A DNA stretch of 10,532 bases from the NCBI GenBank assembly GCA_015143735.1, contig VKHC01000622.1:1-10532 (forward strand), in the 5' to 3' direction. The stretch is from Synura sp. LO234KE. Lineage: Eukaryota > Sar > Synurophyceae > Synurales > Mallomonadaceae. A model generated the notes under the pieces. That model saw only the letters and a program-made list of their open reading frames with translations, had not been told where the DNA came from and did not search any database. The translations under genes and the position numbers were made by a program. Below, piece by piece: positions 1-7,719 of the stretch (position 1 is the first letter of the stretch; each line of letters begins with the position of its first letter).

Positions 1-21
1 TTTACAAGTAGGTGCCCTAGG

Positions 22-213
22 CTATGTTTGACTTCCTGTCTTGTCTCTCATATTTACCACTTCGTAATAAATAACTAATGGATTTTCGGCAAACCCAATC
101 AAGCCATTCATTTTTAGTGCGCGTATTCTCTCGATTACTGCGGGTAAGGAAGGAATACTGTAGGTTATGCTTGTCCACGTGAACTTCTTCATTTTTAATA
201 CGAGGAGGACCAT
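22..213 (-). CDS. small open frame downstream of the head/coil/C1q gene, uncertain
   Basis: A minus-strand frame reads from about 213 down to a TAG at 22-24, with an internal ATG giving about 56 residues beginning MKKFTWTSITYSIPSL. The composition is plausible for protein (aliphatic, with regular charges), but a second minus frame is also open across the same bases, so openness alone proves little. It lies just downstream of the 267-1489 gene on the same strand and could be a separate small gene, a 3' exon of something else, or chance. I do not recognise the sequence. Confidence 0.2.
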   Translation of the reverse strand: MVLLVLKMKKFTWTSITYSIPSLPAVIERIRALKMNGLIGFAENPLVIYYEVVNMRDKTGSQT

Positions 214-266
214 CCCCTCCCTTCGTACGTAGAGCGGATGCTAACATATAGTGACTTGAAATGGTC

Positions 267-1489
267 TTAGAGCAGTACAATAATTAAACAATTATTTGAT
301 TGGCCCGCCAGCTCATCGCTTTGATCCCGAGCTTGAATGAATATATGCGAAGGTTGTTCGGAATGGCTCCTGAGCGACGCATTGTTTCCGCCAGCTAATC
401 CATATACTCCTGCTTTTACCGATATAGTTGAATCTTGATCGAGCTCCAATATCTCGGTAACCTGAGATGTGCCATTGGGAATACTGACGATAATTTTTCC
501 ATTGACCATTAGTGAGGCTACGGTTGTTTGATTGTTCACAATTCCAAATGGTAAGGGCGATTGATTGTTCACAATTCCGAATGGTATAGCCGTTTGATTG
601 TTCCCATGCAGATTGCAAAGTCTAAGTGTAATCAAATACAAACCTTTCTTATTTACTTTCAGTTCCTTTCGCTCAGATGCGCACCGAAAGTTGTTTGTTG
701 GGAGCTGTGGAGTACATGGTCCATCCCAAGACACTATTTGATTTGCACCAATTGCAGTATTGAAGCTTAAGCGAACACAGGCACTCGTGACGATCGATTT
801 CTTCAACTGCTGTATCTCAGCTCGCATAGCTTCCATGTGCTGATCAATTACTTGCATTTCCAGTACTGCTTTAGATTCGGCGTCAATTTTAACTTTCTCT
901 AGTTCCGCACGCAATAACGCAATTTCGTCCTTGGTATCTCGATGATGAGCCAATATGACATCATATTTGTCGACGTCAACCAAGAATAACGGAAAAGTTA
1001 TTTCTGGATGCCAATTTCTGTCAAAGTTAATTATTAGATGAAGTGTCATTGCACCATCCCTTTGCAGGGATATATCAGTGGAGGAGTAAACACTTGGCTC
1101 GCTAATAGAGCTATCTGATTTACGAGTTTCTTGAAATGAGGCCTAAGTACCAACATGAGACGACAAAAATTATTATTTGAGGTACTGAGAATTGAGAATC
1201 GATTCATATAATTATTAAATATCACCAGGAGGTAACCTATAGCAACCTCAAATGGAATACCATACGATGCTAAATCTTGTCCTGACTTGAACACATTCTG
1301 CCACTGTTTCTTGGTAATCTTATTTTCAATCCATATAGTGATGGATGCATTGAAATCGTTGGTAACCTTGACTCGAAATACATCTTCTGGTAAGGAAGGG
1401 AAATGGATTTCATTGTATGAGTGGATGTTTGAAGCAGGAATTTTTTCCGCAGTAGCAACTTTTATTGGGGATGCTAGAACCTTTGACAT
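267..1489 (-). CDS. two-exon gene: alpha/beta head, coiled coil and C1q/TNF-like domain protein
   Basis: Joining exon 1 (1489-1226, ATG at 1487-1489) to exon 2 (1142-267, stop TAA) gives 379 residues with no internal stop. Residues about 35-150 look like a small alpha/beta head: a strand pair around FRVKVTND and ITIWIENK, then, after the intron, TLHLIINF and ITFPLFLVDVDK. This order followed by a coil resembles the XRCC4/SAS-6-type head-plus-coil layout, by pattern only. Residues about 150-204 are a charged heptad-like coiled coil (DEIALLRAELEKVK). Residues about 205-359 look like a C1q/TNF-type jelly roll, with VSWDGPC, GLYLITLRLCN, LMVNGKII and TEILELDQDSTISV. Such trimeric domains usually mediate oligomerisation or ligand binding. 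No clear signal peptide is seen, so a cytosolic role is possible. The C1q-like call is fairly firm, the head assignment tentative, and the function unknown. Confidence 0.72.
529..607 (-). repeat. 33-bp in-frame tandem duplication inside the C1q-like domain
   Basis: Two adjacent 33-bp units (529-561 and 562-594) and a partial third (from 595) each begin TTGATTGTTC on the plus strand. They encode an 11-residue period, NNQTAIPFGIV then NNQSPLPFGIV then NNQTTV, at protein residues about 269-293. The units differ at only a few positions, so the duplication is fairly recent or homogenised. It falls in what should be a loop between beta-strands of the jelly roll and keeps frame. Confidence 0.9.
1143..1225 (-). 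other. 83-nt GT-AG intron in the C1q-like gene
   Basis: On the minus strand the donor reads CTG|GTGATATTT and the acceptor GTACTTAG|GCCTC. Removing these 83 AT-rich bases joins the two exons in phase 0, after IGYLL and before ASFQETRKSD. It also removes the apparent frame break near 1046-1049, where two frames overlap at an ATGA. The new exon-2 start is open for 31 codons upstream of the ATG at 1049, and its sequence (TDISLQRDGAM) is matched by the decayed paralog at 3930-3971. That supports the splice model over a frameshift. Confidence 0.75.
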
Positions 1490-1522
1490 AACAATCAAAT
1501 AACAAAAATAAAATTCGGGCAC

Positions 1523-2914
1523 CTATTTCAATACAGAGTGCATTTTGAACACATTTGAACTTGCGTACGCGCTTTTGTTTTTAACGAGTTGTCTGAGTAC
1601 GTCAATTAATATTATTAGGTCAGGGAGCCTTGAAGGATGATTTATTTAACCGGACGTGTTGTTTAGGATGGCCTGCTTGGGCTGAATTCAAGATGGGAAA
1701 AAGCGGTCGAGATAGGTGTTGACCCTGTAAGCTGTAAGGGAATTGTTCGCATTTATTTACAAACTCATCAAAATATGGTAGGGCATGAAATAAGATGTCT
1801 TACTAGGGAGGCATTTGTTCTAAATTAAGCGTTGGAAAAGGAGATTAAGGGCGTTAGTCGAGCGGTTGTTCGGCAGCTGTTTTATAGTGCCTGCTGAGTA
1901 CAGAGTTGTTCAGAATTCAATATTTTGTGGAGGCTTCGGTTTTCCGAATTTTCTGACGAAATACTGAGCATATGAATCCTATTAATGGTGATTAGTGCTA
2001 ACAGTGCTCACTTCTGTATACTTGCATTCGCTGCGTAAATACATTTTGCCTAGATATTATCTGACTTCATTTGACTATTCGGACTGAACGGGTTCGCCAG
2101 GGTTTCCATGATTTACTTGTCCTAGTATGAATATAGCGGAGGTTGCTGAGTACTACCCATTATTGCTTTTCGCGTTGGGTGCTTGGATATTACTATTTAA
2201 CCGCGGGTTTGTTGCTGAGTTTTTTACGGTTTCGAAACCAATGCACTAGACTAGGTGTCATTTTAAGATTGAGGAGAGAGGCGCATATAAACCGCACGTA
2301 TTTGCAAAGCTACAATCCATTCTTAAGAAAATGATCACCAGCAGATGGCAGGAATCAGCAGTCGTGGTTGTCACGAAATTGGTTACGCAGTCTCCAAAAA
2401 TACAAGCAAGCAAGAGCCGCGGCTTTCGCCCGTAAAAAGTATGCTTAAATGCAAGCGAGAATGCAATTTTTCTAATCTTAGAATAGCAACAGCAGCTTCG
2501 CTATCGACGTGAGCGAGGATATAGCATGTTGTACATGACTACAAACTTCGTGCATAGGAGGACGCTGTAGTGGTTGAAAGCCACAGAAGCCGAAGTACGC
2601 TCGTGGTTGCAGAAATGGTCTAAAATCTGTTCTCCACTAAAATTTGAAACTATTTATTTTACTAATTACCACCTCGTCTACACTATTTAAAGTTGCTGTG
2701 AAACAAGTTGTGCCGTGTACATCAGTCTGTAACATCTTAAGGAGCTTTTTAATCACTCGTTAGACAAAGATAAGAGGTTGAGGAGTGCCTTACTAACATA
2801 TAACGATTATATCTATTATACTATTAATTCCTCGCCTTTTATCGACTTGCAAATATATTTGCTTGTATATACTTTTGCTGATAATTAAGCCGAGCTATTT
2901 GATCAACAAATGGC
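1523..2914. other. AT-rich intergenic stretch with no supportable gene
   Basis: About 1.4 kb without a convincing coding frame. The only open frame of note is a 63-codon plus frame at 2143-2334 with no recognisable motif. I see no tRNA-like cloverleaf, long inverted repeat or tandem array. The first part (about 1523-1600) probably holds the promoter and 5' UTR of the minus-strand gene starting at 1489, but no confident TATA or initiator motif can be named. Confidence 0.5.
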
Positions 2915-3340
2915 TGAGGACGAAGATTCCGTGAAGTCCAAGATGAAATAGATCGGCTGCTCCGATAAGAAGAGGTGTAGGAAAATGACGAGAAATCAAG
3001 GGTGCACATTAAATATCGGAGTCTCAAAGGTCGCTTGGATTTTGGAATCCAGATTTCAAGAGCCAGCCTCAACTTCACTCGCAGCATCCGTAAATTCCTC
3101 GCGAACCATCGCAATTGAGAGACCATTGAAATCAACAGACATCATAATGGCGATACGAGATTCGTAATAAATATTAAAGTTGTTGGTCATTTACACGGAA
3201 AAGGAAAAGAAATCTCCGAGGCTGGACGACGACACAGGGTATCTAAAGCACTCGTAAAAATCGTATTTCAGTAAACGACGATATGATGCTAGCGTATTTT
3301 CATACAAGTGTATCTGACGGCGAATCACCCCAAACTGAGG
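2915..3340 (-). pseudogene. decayed coding-like segment, identity and orientation uncertain
   Basis: One minus frame from about 3240 to 2915 has only about three stops in roughly 105 codons. Its runs look like protein, for example MSVDFNGLSIAMVREEF and TDAASEVEAGS, then a stop, then NLDSKIQATFETPIFNVHP. A second minus frame upstream (about 3340-3260) also has such a run (KYASIISSFTEIRFLRVL), suggesting a frameshift. The complementary plus frame is also rather open (LDFGIQISRASLNFTRSIRK) but has about six stops. This pattern fits a gene fragment decaying by point mutations and indels. I do not recognise the family, and it could be chance in AT-rich DNA. Confidence 0.25.
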
Positions 3341-3469
3341 ACAGAGAAATTCACAATGGTCAAGGCGTTTGAAGCGCTAGAAGACTATACACTTTCTCGT
3401 GACAACTAATCAACGAACTGCTTATTCCAACCATATTTTTCACCAAACTTCTAATGATCAACCGAGCAA

Positions 3470-3971
3470 ACGCCAGAACCGAGCTCGCACTGTTGATACA
3501 GGATTAGTCAGTAATACGTGCCACAGGAAATATTGGCTCCAATTTTCCCGTCTATTGGTGATACGATTGTTCCAATTGTAGCCACATAACCGGAAGGAAA
3601 TTTCTATTTCAATTCTTCCTTAAGAACTTTCACTGCGTTTCGAGACGAATAAGAGAACCTCAAGGTGTTTGCAGGCAGCTTCCACGTACCTAATGATTTG
3701 CTCAAATACAATCAACGAAGCTAAGGAAACATTGGAATATGATGGACGTTTTAAACTTCCAAATCCCAGTTTGCACTGCATCTTGTCATTAGCGGAATAG
3801 CAATAGAATTGAACTTGGATGCTTCGAAGTGCATTGAGCCTATATCAAACTAAACTTGTCAATATTAACCAAGAATAATGGACGTGTTATTTTGAAACGA
3901 AAATTTTCTGCTATAATCAGGTGACGTGTTACTATTACTCCATTCCGTCGCAAGTGAGATAAGTCGGTAGT
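3470..3971 (-). pseudogene. degenerate, truncated paralog of the head/coil/C1q gene
   Basis: The minus strand carries colinear matches to the 267-1489 gene. At 3971-3930 it reads TDLSHLRRNG where the gene reads TDISLQRDGA. At 3878-3855 it reads LFLVNIDK against LFLVDVDK, after ITRP against ITFP. An in-frame TAG follows where the gene has VILA. About 320 bases further on, at 3549-3541, it reads GKI then about 12 residues resembling the C1q strand pair (GTYY, stop, LILYQQ against GTSQVTEILELDQ). The spacing from LFLV to GKI is about 320 bases versus about 490 in the intact gene, so much of the coil and the start of the jelly roll are deleted. Stops and frame changes are numerous. DNA identity is clear over the LFLVNIDK stretch. 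Confidence 0.7.
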
Positions 3972-4008
3972 GGAACATACCCTTAAACCTCCACAAGTTC
4001 ATCAATAT

Positions 4009-4060
4009 TTTATTCACAGGTGAAAGCTGAAACGTTTATTCACAGGAGAAAGCAGAAAAG
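4009..4060. repeat. 26-bp tandem repeat, two copies, with AATAAA in each on the minus strand
   Basis: Positions 4009-4034 and 4035-4060 are adjacent copies beginning TTTATTCACAGG and differing at three positions. On the minus strand each copy carries AATAAA (4040-4035 and 4014-4009), so the duplication doubles a potential poly(A) signal. The upstream copy ends the minus-strand open frame at 4036 (codons TGT GAA TAA). The repeat sits at the left edge of the GC-rich block. Confidence 0.85.
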
Positions 4061-4697
4061 TACCCTCGGTCAGCCCCCCGTTTGTTAACCCTGACGCGAC
4101 CCTGTTCACTGACGGATCCGCCTCTGCTGCTCTCTCCCCTGCCGTTTGTGGATTTCATTTTGCTTTCCCAAGGCCCCCAATCACGATCTGGGGCTCCGTT
4201 GTGAAGACTTCCCACCACCTTCCAGGTTGGATCGGGGCCACTCCTACTAGAATAATGGGTAAATTTGGTCTTTCTGCCATGCCGTAACCAGGATCCTAGA
4301 GGCCCTCGCTCCCTTTGACGCCGAACGAAAAAATTTAATATATCATTACCGACAAAGAGTACTGCGTCCGACTCCATCAAGGAGCGCTGCAACAAATATA
4401 GAGCATACCGAAGGTAAGGAATGTCTAGCAAGTAGTTCAGTTTGCAAAGATCTCTCCATATCACTAATTGATGCATGCGCTGGAGGTTGCTCGATAGAAG
4501 CACTCGGCTACAGCTCTGCCTACGAACTTGCGGCGCGCGGTTCGAAGGGGTCCTCCAGCCGGATGTACATCCTTTCCTGTCCCAAGCCTCCCCGCATCTC
4601 TGCTCGGCAGGAGCCAGAGCCGCACCGGACCCGGCGGCCGGTGCGACGTAAATCGGTGCTGTTTGCTCTCGCATTTTGACTCCATCCCGTTCTCATC

Positions 4698-4706
4698 CTT
4701 TTTATA
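4698..4706 (-). promoter_or_regulatory. TATA-like element in the GC-rich block
   Basis: The minus strand reads TATAAAAAG in an otherwise GC-rich context, about 30 bases upstream of the first ATG of the 212-codon frame (near 4674). The motif is a good TATA match, but the same bases are also open in an overlapping frame, so promoter function is only a possibility. Confidence 0.2.
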
Positions 4707-4817
4707 TTCGTCGCACTCTTCCTCTACTGTAGGCACCCTCTCCCTCGTTGTACCCCTTTCTGGCGGGTATCCGGACACGGCGGGCGACCCATACTGAAAG
4801 AAAGTCGAGGGTTGTCA

Positions 4818-5340
4818 CTCGGAGATCTCCACTGAGTCACGAGGTCTGCCTTTTCATACAGGAATAGTACTAGTTTTTACGGTGGGGGATGAGATTCTTG
4901 TCTCACTTGTCAGCTACTGTATTCCAAAAATCGTTTTTGCATTTACAACTTTTCTCAGTTAATAAAAATCTATAAGAATTAATAATAATTAACTCAACTG
5001 AGTTGTAGAAAAGTCAATAAGAACAGATAAAGTGAAAGAAAGAAAATTTTGCCCTAGGATCCAAGCTGAAATCCCAAGACAAAATGAGACCGAGAATCTC
5101 GACAAGAACTTGAGAAGTGAAACATCGTTGTAGCTTCATCCTAGCAATTTTGTTAAGAATTTAGATTTGGAGATAGTTTTTGCGCTTCGAAACGGTTTTC
5201 TGCTGTCTTACCATGATGCTGATCGTCAAAAAGAAACAAACCAGGGGTATTCCAAAAGGCGAAGGTAATCCAGGCTTCCAGCCAACTCAATGTCCAAGAG
5301 TTTTTGTCTAGTGCACTGTCCAGATATGATCTAGCACGAA
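4818..5340. other. AT-rich spacer with no gene
   Basis: No open frame of useful length is seen here on either strand. It contains an imperfect hairpin (4944-5017) and, at 4888-4908, a short stretch weakly similar to exon 1 of the C1q-like gene. Nothing else can be supported. Confidence 0.4.
4944..5017. repeat. imperfect AT-rich inverted repeat
   Basis: The left arm ACTTTTCTCAGTTAAT is matched on the opposite strand by the right arm, whose reverse complement reads ACTTTTCT, then ACAACT, then CAGTTGAGTTAAT. The arms share two blocks separated by small insertions, around an AT-rich loop. It could fold in DNA or RNA, but no transposon or terminator role can be assigned. Confidence 0.5.
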
Positions 5341-5355
5341 GAATATGATGTTATT

Positions 5356-5757
5356 GTGACGCAAATAAGAGACGGCAATCCAGTCTTGTTAATTACGCAG
5401 TTAAGTAAAGAATACATGAAAAGTAGAAGGCAAAGCTGTATAGTAACCAACATTTGCGTACCAAGGGGCATCGCTCTGAACTGTGTTGTGTTGCTGGTAG
5501 TGCGCATCGCTCCCACCAGGTGCGAAGTACCAGCCGCCGTCATCACACACAGCAAAGTGCGATTACTCTTTCAAGAAGGGCGGGAGCAGAGGTTAAGTGG
5601 ACATTACACCCCAGCCCGCCTGACCGCTCGGAGAGTAAATTATGTGCAAATGAAAAGCGAGAGAGAAACGAAGAAGGACAATGCCTTCACTATAAATGAT
5701 TTTGATCCCATCAAAAGGGCACTTCGTGATAATATAGAAAGTACATTGCAGAGGTAA
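5356..5757 (+). CDS. unassigned 133-codon open frame
   Basis: A plus frame runs 133 codons to a TAA, with ATG-initiated versions beginning nearer 5416. Its C-terminal part (KKDNAFTINDFDPIKRALRDNIESTLQR) is charged and helix-friendly; its middle contains CVVLLVVRIAPTRCEVPAAV. I recognise no domain. The opposite strand is also partly open over 5640-5830, with an aliphatic frame containing YLCNVLSILSRSALLMG and SFIVKALSFFVSLSLF, so either strand, or neither, may code. It ends about 75 bases before the candidate transposon. It may be a gene fragment. Confidence 0.2.
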   Translation: MTQIRDGNPVLLITQLSKEYMKSRRQSCIVTNICVPRGIALNCVVLLVVRIAPTRCEVPAAVITHSKVRLLFQEGREQRLSGHYTPARLTARRVNYVQMKSERETKKDNAFTINDFDPIKRALRDNIESTLQR

Positions 5758-5830
5758 AATGTAGTTCGCTTCTCTTTAAATATACTAATGGCTGAGCTTC
5801 CACGACGTGCAGAGATGCCGGGAACATGAC

Positions 5831-5907
5831 ATCTGTGTACCAAAATTTGGACACTATAGTGTCCGTTAAAAAGTATTTCTTAAGTACCGTTAAAGTACCG
5901 TCTGTAG
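5831..5907 (+). repeat. left terminal inverted repeat of the candidate transposon
   Basis: Contains the outer block GTGTACCAAAAT, the AAAAAGTAT block and the inner block CGTTAAAGTACCGT-CTGTAG. Each has a counterpart in inverted orientation at 7136-7219. The arms have drifted, mainly by small indels between blocks. Confidence 0.65.
5849..5864. repeat. perfect 16-bp palindrome in the left arm
   Basis: GGACACTATAGTGTCC equals its own reverse complement. A 10-bp part of it, CTATAGTGTC (5854-5863), recurs in direct orientation at 6113-6122, bracketing the TAAAGT-rich module region. Such a site could be a dimeric protein-binding site or the terminus of a smaller element nested in the left end. Confidence 0.9.
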
Positions 5908-6140
5908 TGCGCTAAAGTTTTACTTTAAGACTTCCTGAAGTCCTATCTCGTGACGGTACCTAAAGTTTCTTTTACTTTAGTGAAACTTGAGCGGTACTGC
6001 CGTCTGCTATTGGAAAACATAAAAAATTAAAGTTTTACTTTAGCGGTGTACTTTAGTAATACTTCAGAACTCAAAGTTTTACTTTGAATTTTAAAGTTTT
6101 GCTAAAGTATCCCTATAGTGTCTGATATCACCGGACTTTA
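5891..6140. repeat. cluster of TAAAGT/ACTTTA inverted modules
   Basis: Eleven TAAAGT or ACTTTA hexamers occur in 250 bases. The 15-bp self-complementary module TAAAGT-TTT-ACTTTA occurs exactly at 5913-5927 and 6028-6042. A longer-spaced version lies at 5961-5979 and a C/G-ended variant (CAAAGT-TTT-ACTTTG) at 6072-6086. Three further hexamers lie at the right end (7058, 7148, 7178), and the 11-mer ACTTTAGCGGT is shared by 6037-6047 and 7058-7068. Subterminal repeats of this kind are typical transposase-binding arrays in several DNA transposon groups; that role here is an inference. Confidence 0.85.
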
Positions 6141-7057
6141 TTGAAACTTCACCGATAAACCATATTGTGTTACCGTATAGTAGACGCAGATTATACAAGA
6201 CCCAAAAATAAATTCGGTACAGTACAGACCCTGCAAGAAGCTACCGCCACCCCACCAGCACCGCTCCTTGCCCGCTACAATCCCATACAATCTCCAAGTC
6301 CACCCTTAAGGATAGTAAGTGAGAATATTTGTATTTTGCTCATGAATATAAAGTTTCATACTTACATATCTTCCGTGGAGAATTGAAACCTGTGAGGCTA
6401 GAAAGCTAAGTTAATTTATGGTTAAACATACATTAAAATCTATAAAAAGATACCGTAGGCAGTCACAGGTGTAGGCCAGCAAATCCCGAGTGTTTTATAT
6501 CTTGAATATTTGAATATTAGGCGCCTTCACATAACTAAATCTTGCCGTTTCCAAGTATCAGGAAATAATGCTAATTAGTATCACCAATCAAGATTCTGCA
6601 CTATATAAAGTCCACCAGAAATAGGACGTATATTTTGGCATCCTGTCGCTTGACTTAATTTCTTCATGGCTTAAGCATTTCAACACATTTTTAGTAAACT
6701 CACATGACCCAACCTTCTGACAGATTCTAAACTTCAAAATACGATCAAAAAAGATCAAAACAAAAGGGAATAAGAAGCTGCATCAGAGTACCTGATATTA
6801 TTGCCCTATTGTTTTTAGCTATTTTCTCGATCGACTGAGACGATATTTCCTACATATTAGATTAACGTAAATATATTATACATGAAAAAGTTTAATCGTG
6901 TACTGGTGGTCCATATTCTTGAAAACATCGCTAATATAACTAAGTGCAAATATGTCGAGAGAGATATAGCATTAGCAAATGACGATGAAAGATACTTGAG
7001 GAATACTGAAATAGTTTTCGTAAATCTACAATAAGTTTTTCTCCAAAACTTCTTTAT
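6141..7057. other. AT-rich interior of the candidate transposon, no gene
   Basis: The longest frame is a 73-codon plus frame at 6165-6386 (containing QTLQEATATPPAPLLARYNP), with no recognisable domain. The rest is broken in all frames. Nothing resembling a transposase catalytic motif can be seen. Confidence 0.5.
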
Positions 7058-7135
7058 ACTTTAGCGGTTACTTGAGTTTGACTTAGTTTTTTTTGCAAAA
7101 ACTGCCGCTTGTTATAGTGTAAAAACACAGTTTTC

Positions 7136-7219
7136 CTACAGTACGGTACTTTAACGCACTGTATACTTTTTGTGTTTACTTTAGTGTTCCTCAAGTGGTA
7201 CGGATTTCGGTACACGGAT
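7136..7219 (-). repeat. right terminal inverted repeat of the candidate transposon
   Basis: In reverse complement it begins ATCCGTGTACCGAAAT, continues through an ACTAAAGT motif and an AAAAAGTAT block, and ends CGTTAAAGTACCGTACTGTAG, matching the left arm block by block. The left-end palindrome is not present here as an equal copy. Confidence 0.65.
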
Positions 7220-7616
7220 CGACCCAAGCGGACCGCGTGAGATATTATCGAAGAATAGGCCAATTGCTTGGGGTGGACGGCACCGAGATTAGTGGCGCGC
7301 ATCTCCTCCCCCGTTAAAGAATCCGCGCGCCGGGTGAGTGGATCCGATTCCGTCGCGCGCTGGTGCCTGCTGCCGCGGGCACATACATAACGCTGCCTGC
7401 TGCCGTGCCGCCCAGGTGGAATCAATCCTGTTCGCAACAAAAGCTGCTTTGGAATGCGAAACAAGAGAAGTTAGGTCTCACCACCACCACGCGAAGTACG
7501 ACCGACGAATTCTTAAAGCACTCCCAGCCAGATGTGGAATATGGAATACTGCTGTTAAGGAGAGACGAATAAAGTTTACTGCAAAATCTGAAGTTGCTGG
7601 TTAGTACAGCCCGCAA
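7220..7616. other. GC-rich, partly open stretch of uncertain coding status
   Basis: Base composition rises sharply after the transposon end. On the plus strand a frame from just after a TGA at 7335 runs 88 codons to TAG at about 7602-7604 (containing VESILFATKAALECETREV and LKALPARCGIWNTAVKERR). On the minus strand 7464-7220 is open too (NLGAVHPKQLAYSSIISHAV). A possible minus-strand exon begins at 7578 after TTTTGCAG and could extend the ARM-like gene (INFIRLSLTAVFHIPHLAG), with a GTGAGA donor near 7474-7481. None of these can be chosen with confidence. Confidence 0.25.
7364..7405. repeat. 12-bp direct repeat TGCCTGCTGCCG, two copies
   Basis: Identical copies at 7364-7375 and 7394-7405 are 30 bases apart, an in-frame spacing that gives ACCRG and ACCRA in the plus frame. 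It may be only local GC-rich slippage. Confidence 0.8.
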
Positions 7617-7719
7617 AAGGGTGATTGGTACGCTATGATCGATAGATTTTTATTGCCAAACCGTTCGCCAATTGTTGCACCACCGACGACGGTCACTCTT
7701 CTAAACATATATTTAAATA

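Larger units (their letters stand above)
4009..4817 (-). mobile_element. GC-rich block, candidate insertion (LTR-like or retrogene-like), unproven
   Basis: This roughly 0.8-kb block is clearly richer in G+C than its flanks, especially 4500-4800. On the minus strand it has a TATA-like element (4706-4698), two overlapping open frames (about 4778-4464 and 4674-4036, the latter 212 codons) and AATAAA signals at the far end. TATA-to-AATAAA polarity, a TG start (TGACAACCC at 4817) and a CA end (ATGTTCCA near 3971) would fit a solo LTR-like element. I find no target-site duplication and no recognisable gag, protease or polymerase motif. It could instead be an ordinary short gene with unrecognised exons. 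It lies where the paralog relic stops. Confidence 0.3.
5831..7219. mobile_element. candidate non-autonomous TIR DNA transposon (about 1.39 kb)
   Basis: The two ends are inverted: 5831-5846 reads ATCTGTGTACCAAAAT and the reverse complement of 7204-7219 reads ATCCGTGTACCGAAAT, 14 of 16 identical. Further in, 5888-5907 (CGTTAAAGTACCGTCTGTAG) matches the reverse complement of 7136-7157 with one extra base. Shared AAAAAGTAT lies outside that on the left and at the corresponding place on the right. The first 300 bases are dense in TAAAGT/ACTTTA motifs and the right end has three more. The interior (6131-7020) is AT-rich with no transposase-like frame. Flanks TGAC and CGAC could be a diverged 4-bp target duplication, but this is weak. 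The superfamily cannot be named from termini alone. Confidence 0.62.

Noticed and set aside
1046-1522. Separate 158-codon gene upstream of the C1q-like frame
   Set aside because: Its last third is intron plus out-of-frame exon 2; the canonical 83-nt intron fuses its first 88 codons (from the ATG at 1489) to the downstream frame. The apparent start at 1522 is a GTG with no eukaryotic support.
8-1525. 9-bp inverted match TAGGTGCCC at both sides of the C1q-like gene, as possible transposon ends
   Set aside because: Too short, no extension or target duplication; expected by chance at this window size.
4528-4797. 89-codon plus-strand frame in the GC-rich block
   Set aside because: Ser/Pro/Arg-rich antisense artefact of GC-rich sequence; no recognisable features.
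3971-4817. Definite solo LTR call for the GC-rich block
   Set aside because: TG/CA ends, TATA and AATAAA are all weak signals alone; flanks show no matching target-site duplication and no second LTR is present.
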